From: Lachnospiraceae bacterium UBA3863
Lineage (GTDB): Bacteria; Bacillota; Clostridia; Lachnospirales; Lachnospiraceae
Assembly (NCBI GenBank): GCA_002392385.1
Contig: DGGX01000128.1
Location: 1-19,818, forward strand
Direction of reading: 5' to 3'
Length of the DNA stretch: 19,818 nt
Every line of letters starts with the position of its first letter. The stretch's first letter is position 1. The notes under the pieces were generated by a model, which was not told where the DNA came from, did not search any database, and saw nothing but the letters and a program-made list of their open reading frames with translations. A program made the translations under genes and the position numbers. Positions 8,066-14,261 of this stretch are shown here, piece by piece.

Positions 8066-9313
8066 TTGGCAGACAGCGGAAACAACAATAAGATCATGCG
8101 TTTTCCGGGAAAGGCGGGCAGGCGCGAGGGCCTTCGGGAACTGGTGCGCACCATGGTGGGATCAGGATTCCACGATTACAGTCTCCTGTTTATCGTCCTC
8201 TTCCTGCTGGGCTTCGGTCTTGTCATGCTCTATTCCACCAGCTCCTATACGGGCATCGTGGAGAACGGGGACAGTGCCTTCTATTTCCGTAAGCAGCTGA
8301 AGTTCACCCTGATGGGGATCGGGTTGATGTTCGGCGTCTCGCTGTTCCCCTATCGGTGGCTGCACAAGCTGTCCTGGGCTGCCTATGCCTTCGCGACAGG
8401 CCTGATCCTCCTGATCATCCCCTTCGGCAACGAGGGCGGCGGCGCCAAGCGTTGGCTGGAGTTCATGGGCTTCAACCTGCAGCCGGCGGAGGTCGCCAAG
8501 GTGGCGGTCATCATCCTGACGGCTTCCATTATCGAGAGAGAAGGGCGCAAGGAGCTGGCCTCCATGCAGGGCCTGATCCGTCCGCTGATCCCCACGCTGG
8601 TATCCGCCCTTATGATCTGGCAGATCACGGATAACCTGAGCAGCGCCATCATCGTGGTGGCGATCACCATGGGCATGCTCTTCGTGGCCTGCCCGGATTA
8701 CAAGCGGTTCGCCATCATGGCGGCGGCTGTGGGCGTGGTCGCTTTCCTCACAGTGGCCTATATACTGAATACGGCGGACAGGGGCAGCATGGGATTCCGC
8801 GGCCGGCGTATCCTGGCCTGGCTGGACCCCATGGCCTACGCGGACTCCATCGCCTACCAGACCGTGCAGGCGCTCTACGCCATCGGCTCTGGCGGCCTGA
8901 TGGGCAAGGGACTGGGACAGAGCATGCAGAAGATGGTCGTGCCGGAAGCGCAGAACGACATGATCTTCTCCATTATCTGTGAGGAGCTGGGACTTTTCGG
9001 CGCCATCGGCATCATGCTCATGTTCATCCTGCTGATCTGGCGTTTCATGGTGATCGCCAATAACGCGGAGGACCTGTACGGAGCCATGCTGGTGGTCGGC
9101 GTGATCACCCACATCGCGGTCCAGGTCATCCTCAACATCGCGGTCGTGACCAATTCCATGCCCAATACCGGCGTGACACTGCCCTTTATCAGTTACGGAG
9201 GTTCATCGATCTTCTTCCTGATGGCGGAGATCGGCATCGTTCTGAGCGTTTCCCGCGGGATCCGCTTCAGAAAGACGACTTCCGACGGCGGAGCGGGAGG
9301 CGTGCAATTATGA
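8066..9313 (+). CDS. ftsW: SEDS glycosyltransferase FtsW/SpoVE
   Basis: SEDS proteins polymerise lipid II into glycan strands together with a class B PBP. The 415-residue polytopic protein carries RWLEFMGFNLQPAEVAK (129-145, with QPAE in place of the common QPSE), PEAQNDMIFSIICEELG (293-309) containing the presumed catalytic Asp (D298, equivalent to E. coli FtsW D297 by motif), and the family signature PNTGVTLPFISYGGSS (366-381). The start is TTG, 8 bases after GGAAGGAG (8050-8057); the first ATG, at 8096, has no comparable site. The last bases overlap the ftsQ start as ATGA, indicating translational coupling. Its place beside a single class B PBP favours FtsW over a sporulation-only SpoVE. 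Confidence 0.93.
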   Translation: MADSGNNNKIMRFPGKAGRREGLRELVRTMVGSGFHDYSLLFIVLFLLGFGLVMLYSTSSYTGIVENGDSAFYFRKQLKFTLMGIGLMFGVSLFPYRWLHKLSWAAYAFATGLILLIIPFGNEGGGAKRWLEFMGFNLQPAEVAKVAVIILTASIIEREGRKELASMQGLIRPLIPTLVSALMIWQITDNLSSAIIVVAITMGMLFVACPDYKRFAIMAAAVGVVAFLTVAYILNTADRGSMGFRGRRILAWLDPMAYADSIAYQTVQALYAIGSGGLMGKGLGQSMQKMVVPEAQNDMIFSIICEELGLFGAIGIMLMFILLIWRFMVIANNAEDLYGAMLVVGVITHIAVQVILNIAVVTNSMPNTGVTLPFISYGGSSIFFLMAEIGIVLSVSRGIRFRKTTSDGGAGGVQL

Positions 9314-10110
9314 GTGAAAAGGACAAGACGGGCATGGCCCGGGCCGGTATACCGGCAGCCATAGACGAGAGTCCGCCGGGAAGGCGCGGCGGATGGCTGA
9401 CCCCTCTGCGGGTCCTTCTGGCGGTGTGCGTGCTGACGGCCGCCTTCCTGATCACGGCCTACTATACCTTTGATATCAAGGAGGTGGAGATCAGCGGCTG
9501 TACCCTCTACACCGAGGACCAGGTCAAGCGTGTGGTCCTGGTGGGGGACGGTTCCATGCAGAGCCTGCGCGGCAACGCCTTCTACCTGCCCCTTCTCTAC
9601 AGGAACCGGAAGATCACCAATGTGCCCTTTATCGACACGATCTCCGTGAGAATGAAGGACACATCCTCTGTGGAGATCCAGGTGACGGAGAAGAAGTACC
9701 ACGCCTATGTGCGGGCCAACGGTACGAACTATTATATCGATGACAAGGGGATCGTCGTGCAGGCCTCCGACAAGGTCCTGCCCGACACGCCCAGGATCAC
9801 CAGGATGCAGGTCACCTCAGCCAAGGTGGGAGAGCCCCTGGAGACGGAGAGGACCTTCGCGGTGGAGCAGGCCCTGGAGGCCCTCCGCATGCTGGAGAAG
9901 TACGACCTCAGCGCCTCCTCCATCAGGAGCGAGGAGAACGGAGGCGTTTCCTTCAAGATCAACAAGATCCGCTTCTATCTGGGAGAGGACGGCTACGATT
10001 ATAAGGTAGAAAAGATCCGTCAGCTCATGCCTTCCCTGGAAGGACGCAAGGGAAGCATCGATCTGCGCAACTATGAACCGGACGGCAGAGACATTATTCT
10101 GCAGCCGTAA
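9310..10110 (+). CDS. ftsQ: Cell division protein FtsQ/DivIB
   Basis: DivIB/FtsQ is a bitopic division protein that forms a complex with FtsL and DivIC. The 266-residue product has a charged cytoplasmic N-terminus (1-30), one membrane helix (about 33-53) and a POTRA domain beginning FDIKEVEISGCTLYTEDQV (54-72) and running to about 127. A beta-rich extracellular domain follows (about 130-250), including YYIDDKGIVV (141-150). The ATG overlaps the ftsW stop by four bases, with GGGAGG at 9295-9300 inside ftsW. Sequence identity in this family is low, but the order of segments and the ftsW-ftsQ-ftsZ context are decisive. Confidence 0.9.
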   Translation: MSEKDKTGMARAGIPAAIDESPPGRRGGWLTPLRVLLAVCVLTAAFLITAYYTFDIKEVEISGCTLYTEDQVKRVVLVGDGSMQSLRGNAFYLPLLYRNRKITNVPFIDTISVRMKDTSSVEIQVTEKKYHAYVRANGTNYYIDDKGIVVQASDKVLPDTPRITRMQVTSAKVGEPLETERTFAVEQALEALRMLEKYDLSASSIRSEENGGVSFKINKIRFYLGEDGYDYKVEKIRQLMPSLEGRKGSIDLRNYEPDGRDIILQP

Positions 10111-10176
10111 AAGAATTGTTGAAAATCGTAACGAATATGTAACGACCGACCCGGACAATAAATTTTAAAAACAGTG

Positions 10177-10205
10177 TTGATTATTTGAATTGGGGGCGTT
10201 ATATT
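10177..10205 (+). promoter_or_regulatory. Promoter of ftsZ
   Basis: TTGATT (10177-10182), a 17-base spacer and TATATT (10200-10205) form a near-consensus sigma-A promoter. The start point would lie near 10212, giving a leader of about 49 bases that ends with the strong ribosome binding site AAGGAGGAG (10247-10255). No terminator is seen between ftsQ and this promoter, so ftsZ is probably also transcribed from the upstream operon. Confidence 0.75.
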
Positions 10206-10260
10206 AAAAGCACGAGGACTTTTTTCAACTATATTAAGAAGTTATTAAGGAGGAGCCACT

Positions 10261-11418
10261 GTGCTGGAGATTAGGACGAACGATACAGAGACGGCATGCA
10301 AGATCATTGTCGTCGGAGTTGGCGGTGCCGGAAACAATGCCGTCAACAGAATGGTAGATGTGGATATCACCGGTGTTGAATTCATCGGCGTGAATACGGA
10401 TGTGCAGGCTCTGCAGCTGTGCAGAGCGCCCAGACTCCTGCAGATCGGCGAGAAGCTGACCAAGGGGCTCGGCGCCGGCGCGGATCCCGAGGTCGGCCAG
10501 AAGGCTGCCGAGGAGAGCGCGGACGAGATCTCCCAGGCCATCAAGGGCGCTGACATGGTCTTTGTCACCTGCGGCATGGGCGGCGGTACCGGTACCGGTG
10601 CGGCACCTGTGGTCGCCAAGCTCGCCAAGGAGCAGGGCATCCTGACCGTCGGCGTTGTCACCAAGCCTTTCAGCTTCGAGGCCAAGAGCCGCATGAGCCG
10701 CGCTATCGTCGGCATCGAGAATCTGAAGGAGAACGTGGACACCATGATCGTGATCCCCAACGACAGACTGCTGGAGATCATGGACAGACGGACCACCCTT
10801 CCCGAGGCGCTGAAGAAGGCCGATGAGGTCCTGCAGCAGTCTGTGCAGGGTATCACGGACCTGATCAATGTCCCGGCCATCATCAATCTGGACTTCGCGG
10901 ATGTGCAGACCGTTATGCGCGACAAGGGCGTTGCCCACATCGGCATCGGCTACGGCAAGGGCGAGACCAAGGCTATCGACGCCGTCAAGATGGCGGTGGA
11001 GAGCCCGCTGCTGGAGACCACGGTGAACGGCGCTACCGACGTCATCATCAATATTTCCGGCGATATCTCCCTGGCAGACGCCAACGACGCAGCCAGCTAT
11101 GTCCAGGATCAGGCAGGCTCCGATGTCAACATCATCTTCGGTGCCATGTATGACGACAGCAACACCGACGCCTGCGATGTCACCGTTATCGCAACGGGCA
11201 TCGGCACGAGAGGCCCGGCTGACAGACCTTCTATGGGCAGCTACGGCGGCTACACCAGCCAGTCCTACAATCCTGCTCCTGCACCTGTCAGAACTCAGAG
11301 ACCCGCGAAGAGCGACAGACGCCCTGCCAACAGCGGCAGCAGACCGGTCCGTCCGGCCCAGCCGAGAACGCAGAGCCCTGAACTTCCTTCTTTCCTGAAC
11401 AATCGTCCGAAGAAGTAA
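10261..11418 (+). CDS. ftsZ: Cell division GTPase FtsZ
   Basis: FtsZ is the tubulin-like GTPase that forms the Z-ring and recruits the divisome. The 385-residue product has [13 protein letters not shown] (19-31), the tubulin signature GGGTGTG (107-113), VVTKPF (132-137) and the T7 loop [11 protein letters not shown] (209-219) with the catalytic Asp pair D211/D214. Residues about 320-372 form a disordered, Pro/Arg/Ser-rich linker, followed by the conserved C-terminal peptide LPSFLNNR (375-382) that binds partner proteins such as FtsA or SepF. The start is GTG, about 7 bases after a near-perfect AAGGAGG. Codon use is somewhat more biased than in the neighbours, as expected for an abundant protein. 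ftsA is not adjacent. Confidence 0.98.
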   Translation: MLEIRTNDTETACKIIVVGVGGAGNNAVNRMVDVDITGVEFIGVNTDVQALQLCRAPRLLQIGEKLTKGLGAGADPEVGQKAAEESADEISQAIKGADMVFVTCGMGGGTGTGAAPVVAKLAKEQGILTVGVVTKPFSFEAKSRMSRAIVGIENLKENVDTMIVIPNDRLLEIMDRRTTLPEALKKADEVLQQSVQGITDLINVPAIINLDFADVQTVMRDKGVAHIGIGYGKGETKAIDAVKMAVESPLLETTVNGATDVIINISGDISLADANDAASYVQDQAGSDVNIIFGAMYDDSNTDACDVTVIATGIGTRGPADRPSMGSYGGYTSQSYNPAPAPVRTQRPAKSDRRPANSGSRPVRPAQPRTQSPELPSFLNNRPKK

Positions 11419-11469
11419 GTCAGCACAGCTGAAAACGGCTCCTCGTACATCGAAGATCACAGCATAATA

Positions 11470-11518
11470 AATACCGGCCGCAGGCCCCGGAACGGGGCGG
11501 AGCGGCCGGTATTATTTT
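11470..11518. terminator. Strong terminator after ftsZ, probably bidirectional
   Basis: AATACCGGCCGC (11470-11481) pairs with GCGGCCGGTATT (11502-11513), and an inner GCCCCG (11484-11489) pairs with CGGGGC (11493-11498) around a GAA loop. The + strand continues ATTTTC. The opposite strand continues into TTATTATG, so the same hairpin can stop transcripts from the - strand chromate transporter genes. Confidence 0.85.
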
Positions 11519-11576
11519 CGTAATAATTAAATCAGACAGAGAATGGATACGAGTCCGGCGGAGCGGAAGAGATGAG

Positions 11577-11593
11577 TTGACCGATGCGGTCAA
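11577..11593. other. Small perfect hairpin downstream of chrA pair
   Basis: TTGACCG (11577-11583) and CGGTCAA (11587-11593) are perfect arms around a 3-base loop. A second pair, CGGCGGA (11556-11562) and TCCGCCG (11604-11610), encloses it. The site follows the end of the - strand genes and reads into a pyrimidine-rich tract on that strand, so it may be a weak terminator or processing hairpin. No clear T-run is seen. Confidence 0.4.
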
Positions 11594-11623
11594 TAATAGC
11601 CGATCCGCCGCTTTGGACCCGTT

Positions 11624-12184
11624 TCAGAGCTTGAGGATGACACCGACGACGGCCGACAGGGCGATGAAGACGACGGGGCTCCACTTCAGTTTCCTCATGG
11701 CGATGAAGAGGATGACGGCCATGAGGATCGGTATGGGCAGGAAGAAACCGACCAGATCGCCGGCTGCGTAAGCGGCGGTATTCACAAGAGCGACCTTGGC
11801 GACGTTGATGCCCGCGGCTGTGATCATGGCGATGGAAGCAGGCCGCAGTCCGTAGAAAGCACCCTCCACGTAAGGGTTGTTGCGGAAGCGGTTGAGGAAA
11901 GCAGCGATGATCAGGATGACGATCACACTGGGCGCTGCCAGCGACAGGCTGGCAAGGAGCGCGCCGGGTATGCCGGCTGTCTTGAAGCCCGCATAGGTCG
12001 ACATATTGATGCCGATGGCGCCGGGGGTGGATTCCGATACGGCGATCATGTCCGCGATATCGGCGTGAGAGAACCAGCCCGTCTTGTCGGACATCTCATA
12101 AAGGAAGGGAAGAGTGGCCAGACCGCCGCCCACAGAGAAGAGGCCGGTCTTGAAGAATTCGTACATAAGCCGCAGGATGGTCAT
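11624..12184 (-). CDS. chrA: Chromate transporter family protein, second half of pair
   Basis: This 186-residue membrane protein is a single CHR domain of the ChrA family. It shows GLFSVGGGLATLPFL (14-28), the conserved SESTPGAIGINMSTYAG region (about 49-65) and GIPGALLASL, followed by hydrophobic segments to the end. Short one-domain CHR proteins act as heterodimers encoded by adjacent genes, as with the Bacillus ywrA/ywrB pair. Its ATG overlaps the stop of the partner gene (ATGA), and AGGAGG at 12195-12200 lies inside that gene. Family members export chromate, but the real substrate in an anaerobe without known chromate exposure is uncertain. The gene pair sits on the opposite strand to the dcw cluster. 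Confidence 0.9.
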   Translation of the reverse strand: MTILRLMYEFFKTGLFSVGGGLATLPFLYEMSDKTGWFSHADIADMIAVSESTPGAIGINMSTYAGFKTAGIPGALLASLSLAAPSVIVILIIAAFLNRFRNNPYVEGAFYGLRPASIAMITAAGINVAKVALVNTAAYAAGDLVGFFLPIPILMAVILFIAMRKLKWSPVVFIALSAVVGVILKL

Positions 12185-12783
12185 GACGCGCTGCCCTCCT
12201 TTCCGCTGTTCTTTCCATTATTCTTACCTGTGGCTCTGATCCTCTGCATGGAGAGCAGGATGCCCGCCGCGCCGGCCATGAGGACCAGGACGGCCGCCGG
12301 GATCTTGACCGGCATGAGGCCTCCGAAGGCGTGCAGGATGAAGACGATCAGGTAGAGAATGAGAGCGCGAAGGTCCACCACGGAGCTCTTCCACAGCCGC
12401 AGGACAGCCTGTACGATCAGCACACAGACACAGACGCGGATGCCCGCGAAGGCGTGCCTGACCAGGGGCTCCTCGGCAAAATTCTGGAGGAAGGAGGCGA
12501 TGATCAGGATGATGATCACCGGTCCGGTCAGAAAGCCGGTGGTGGCGCAGAGAGCGCCGGGAATGCCCTTGCGCTTCTCACCGATGAAGGTGGAGACGTT
12601 CAGGGCGATAATGCCCGGTGTACACTGGCCGATGGAGAAATAGTCCCGGAGGTCGTCCATGGTGGTCCAGTTCCTCTTGACGGTGAGTTCCCGCTCAAGG
12701 ATGGGCAGCATGGCGTATCCTCCGCCGAAGGTGATACAGCCGATCCGGGCAAAGGTCAGATAGATGTCCAGATATTCTTGCAT
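12181..12783 (-). CDS. chrA: Chromate transporter family protein, first half of pair
   Basis: This 200-residue membrane protein is the other one-domain CHR partner. It contains ITFGGGYAMLPILERE (about 17-32), SIGQCTPGIIALNVSTFIG (about 50-68) and KGIPGALCATTGF, then hydrophobic helices and a short hydrophilic Lys/Gly/Ser-rich tail. The start at 12783 is chosen because MQEYLDIYLTFARIG is the typical N-terminus and AAAGG lies about 6 bases upstream on the - strand. A longer in-frame reading to 13122 would add 113 residues with no family character and would cover the promoter. The two transporter genes form one unit with a promoter at 12845-12874. Confidence 0.9.
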   Translation of the reverse strand: MQEYLDIYLTFARIGCITFGGGYAMLPILERELTVKRNWTTMDDLRDYFSIGQCTPGIIALNVSTFIGEKRKGIPGALCATTGFLTGPVIIILIIASFLQNFAEEPLVRHAFAGIRVCVCVLIVQAVLRLWKSSVVDLRALILYLIVFILHAFGGLMPVKIPAAVLVLMAGAAGILLSMQRIRATGKNNGKNSGKEGSAS

Positions 12784-12807
12784 AATTAACCTTTCTATGC
12801 AGAAGTG

Positions 12808-12825
12808 GCCCGTCCGTTGACGGGC
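12808..12825 (-). other. Hairpin in the chrA leader
   Basis: GCCCGTC (12808-12814) and GACGGGC (12819-12825) are perfect 7-base arms around a 4-base loop. It lies in the transcribed leader of the chrA pair, about 25 bases before the start codon, with no following T-run. It could affect mRNA stability or translation. Confidence 0.4.
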
Positions 12826-12844
12826 AGCCGCAGGCAACATTGTC

Positions 12845-12874
12845 ATCATAATGCCTGCCGGCAGGAAATGTAAA
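12845..12874 (-). promoter_or_regulatory. Promoter of the chrA pair with internal palindrome
   Basis: On the - strand TTTACA (12874-12869), an 18-base spacer and TATGAT (12850-12845) form a good sigma-A promoter. The spacer contains the perfect 12-base palindrome CCTGCCGGCAGG (12854-12865), placed exactly where a repressor or a spacer-twisting activator could act. Confidence 0.65.
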
Positions 12875-12892
12875 GTGCATAAGGAACGCGGG

Positions 12893-12921
12893 GTGTCCTG
12901 CCCGGTGCAAATGTGTATAAT
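12893..12921 (+). promoter_or_regulatory. Promoter of the PfkB-family kinase gene
   Basis: A consensus -10 TATAAT (12916-12921) follows ATGTG. The -35 at 17 bases, GTGTCC (12893-12898), is poor, so the promoter may rely on its -10 region or on an activator. The start point would be about 90 bases before the coding start. Confidence 0.5.
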
Positions 12922-13017
12922 GGAAGCAGGTCTCAGAGAGACTTGGCGGGGCATGGACAGGCAGGGACGGATAAGGCCGTCCTGACAGGGCCGCCACAGA
13001 CGGACAGGAGAGTTTAT

Positions 13018-13974
13018 ATGGGAATTGTGGTCATTGGCGCGACGATGATGGATATCAAGGGATATCCGGAGGCGCAGTATATCCCCGCGGGACGCAACGT
13101 CGGCAGGGTGGTGCAGGTGCACGGCGGGGTCTCAAGAAATGTGGCCGAGGACATCGGCAATGTGGAGCTGCGGCCTGTTTTCATCACGGTCCTGGATGAC
13201 ACAGGCTCCAGTACCGATATTTTAAAGAAGCTGAAGCGTCACAAGGTGAACATGGACTACATCCGGCGGGTGCCGGACGGCCTGGGCACCTGGCTGGCCG
13301 TATTCGACAACGGCGGGGACGTGACGGCCTCTATTTCCAAGCGTCCCGACCTGATGCCCATTCTGGATATTCTGGAGGAGAGCGGGGATGAGATCTTCCG
13401 TGAGGCCGACAGCATCACAGTGGAGATCGACATGGACGCGGAGGTGCTCAAAAAGGTCTTCCGCCTGGCCGACCGCTACCATAAGGATGTCTACGCGGTG
13501 GTCTCCAACATGTCGGTGGCCATTGAGCGCAGGGACCTGATCAAGCGCACCTCCTGTCTGGTCTGCAACGAGCAGGAGGCCGACATGCTGTTCTCCGAGG
13601 ACATGCAGGGCATGCCCGTGGACCGGCTGGACAAGCTGCTCTCCGAGAAACTGGCCCAGTCCCGGATCCCGGCCATGGTGGTCACCCTGGGCGAGCGCGG
13701 TGCCGTTTATGCCGAGCTGGACGGCCCGTCCGGCTACTGCCCGGCCAGAAAGGTAGATGTGGTGGATACCACCGGGGCCGGCGATTCCTTTTTCGCCGGC
13801 GTGGTCATCGGCCTGACTTACGGCAAGACCCTGAAGGAGGCCTGCGAGATCGGAGCCCGTCTCTCGGCCTCAGTGATCGCCACCAAGGAAAATGTGTGTC
13901 CCCGTTTCCTCCCCAGGGAGCTGGGCATCGACCCGCAGGAAGCGGGAGAGCGAAGGAACAGGAAGAAGAAGTGA
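13018..13974 (+). CDS. PfkB-family carbohydrate/nucleoside kinase
   Basis: This cytoplasmic kinase belongs to the ribokinase/PfkB family, which phosphorylates a sugar or nucleoside hydroxyl with ATP. The 318-residue product has the N-terminal substrate region HGGVSRNVAED (35-45), resembling pseudouridine-kinase-like members, NEQEAD (184-189), VVTLGERGAV (221-230) and the ATP/anion-hole signature DTTGAGDSFFAG (250-261) with catalytic D256. The C-terminus is basic (ERRNRKKK). The ATG at 13018 is preceded by AGGAGAG (13006-13012); an in-frame extension to 12913 starts upstream of the predicted transcript and has no family character. No neighbour indicates the substrate, so PsuK-like activity is only a suggestion. 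Confidence 0.88.
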   Translation: MGIVVIGATMMDIKGYPEAQYIPAGRNVGRVVQVHGGVSRNVAEDIGNVELRPVFITVLDDTGSSTDILKKLKRHKVNMDYIRRVPDGLGTWLAVFDNGGDVTASISKRPDLMPILDILEESGDEIFREADSITVEIDMDAEVLKKVFRLADRYHKDVYAVVSNMSVAIERRDLIKRTSCLVCNEQEADMLFSEDMQGMPVDRLDKLLSEKLAQSRIPAMVVTLGERGAVYAELDGPSGYCPARKVDVVDTTGAGDSFFAGVVIGLTYGKTLKEACEIGARLSASVIATKENVCPRFLPRELGIDPQEAGERRNRKKK

Positions 13975-13975
13975 C

Positions 13976-13993
13976 GGGAGGAGCGCTCCTCCC
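13976..13993. repeat. 18-base perfect palindrome after the kinase gene
   Basis: GGGAGGAGCGCTCCTCCC begins one base after the kinase stop codon and is perfectly self-complementary. As RNA it would form a 7-base stem with a GCGC loop. No T-run follows directly, so it would be at best a helper or processing hairpin before the stronger terminator at 14021-14060. Confidence 0.55.
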
Positions 13994-13999
13994 TCGGCG

Positions 14000-14081
14000 T
14001 TCGATCTCCCTATGGAGCATAAAAAATAACGACCCACAGTAGACTGTGGGTCGTTATTTTATGGAGCATAGGGGGATCGAA
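14000..14081. repeat. Nested inverted and direct repeats at the tRNA-Ala 3' end
   Basis: TTCGATCTCCCTATG (14000-14014) is the inverted copy, with one mismatch, of CATAGGGGGATCGAA (14067-14081), which lies inside the tRNA gene. Between them TATGGAGCATA occurs as an 11-base direct repeat at 14011-14021 and 14060-14070. The direct repeats flank the perfect inverted repeat that forms the terminator. The whole 82 bases is thus an imperfect palindrome that includes the tRNA acceptor and T-arm 3' half. Confidence 0.8.
14021..14060. terminator. Terminator of tRNA-Ala, probably bidirectional
   Basis: AAAATAACGACCCACAGT (14023-14040) and its exact complement ACTGTGGGTCGTTATTTT (14043-14060) form 18-base arms with two bases at the centre. 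On the - strand it directly follows the tRNA 3' end and runs into six T residues (14026-14021). On the + strand it ends in TTATTTT and could also stop the kinase transcript. Confidence 0.85.
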
Positions 14082-14134
14082 CCCCTGACCTCCAGATTGC
14101 GAACCTGGCGCTCTCCCAGCTGAGCTAATACCCC
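14062..14134 (-). tRNA. tRNA-Ala (anticodon CGC)
   Basis: The - strand folds into a full cloverleaf of 73 bases without an encoded CCA. The acceptor GGGGTAT pairs with ATGCTCC and includes the G3:U70 wobble that marks alanine tRNAs; the discriminator is A73 (14062). The D-arm is GCTC/GAGC. The anticodon stem CCAGG/TCTGG carries the loop TTCGCAA, with anticodon CGC at 14101-14099, reading GCG codons. The T-arm is AGGGG-TTCGATC-CCCCT. Confidence 0.95.
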
Positions 14135-14147
14135 TCGACAAGATGCT

Positions 14148-14176
14148 AGTCTACCAAAAAGAAGACCAAAAATCAA
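14148..14176 (-). promoter_or_regulatory. Promoter of tRNA-Ala
   Basis: On the - strand TTGATT (14176-14171), a 17-base spacer and TAGACT (14153-14148) form a plausible promoter whose start point (about 14141) lies some 7 bases before the mature tRNA 5' end. Confidence 0.55.
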
Positions 14177-14212
14177 GTGTATTTTTAAAATCTCAATGAT
14201 GAATTATAGGGA

Positions 14213-14230
14213 CTGATACTGTATAATCAG
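14213..14230 (+). promoter_or_regulatory. Probable -10 of the RND gene inside a small inverted repeat
   Basis: TATAAT (14222-14227) is a consensus -10, but no good -35 is present at 15-19 bases. CTGAT (14213-14217) and ATCAG (14226-14230) flank it as inverted 5-base arms, a possible operator. The coding start is about 35 bases downstream. Confidence 0.45.
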
Positions 14231-14261
14231 ATCGCGCGCCATTATATTGCGAAGGAGTTAT

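Noticed and set aside
12913..13017. N-terminal extension of the PfkB-family kinase
   Set aside because: The added residues overlap the -10 region and are unlike the family; the ATG at 13018 has a good ribosome binding site.
12784..13122. N-terminal extension of the first chromate transporter gene
   Set aside because: It would cover its own promoter and the start of the divergent kinase gene, and lacks family similarity.
14247..14261. TTG start for the RND permease
   Set aside because: The ribosome binding site AAGGAG lies inside this extension and is correctly spaced for the ATG at 14262.
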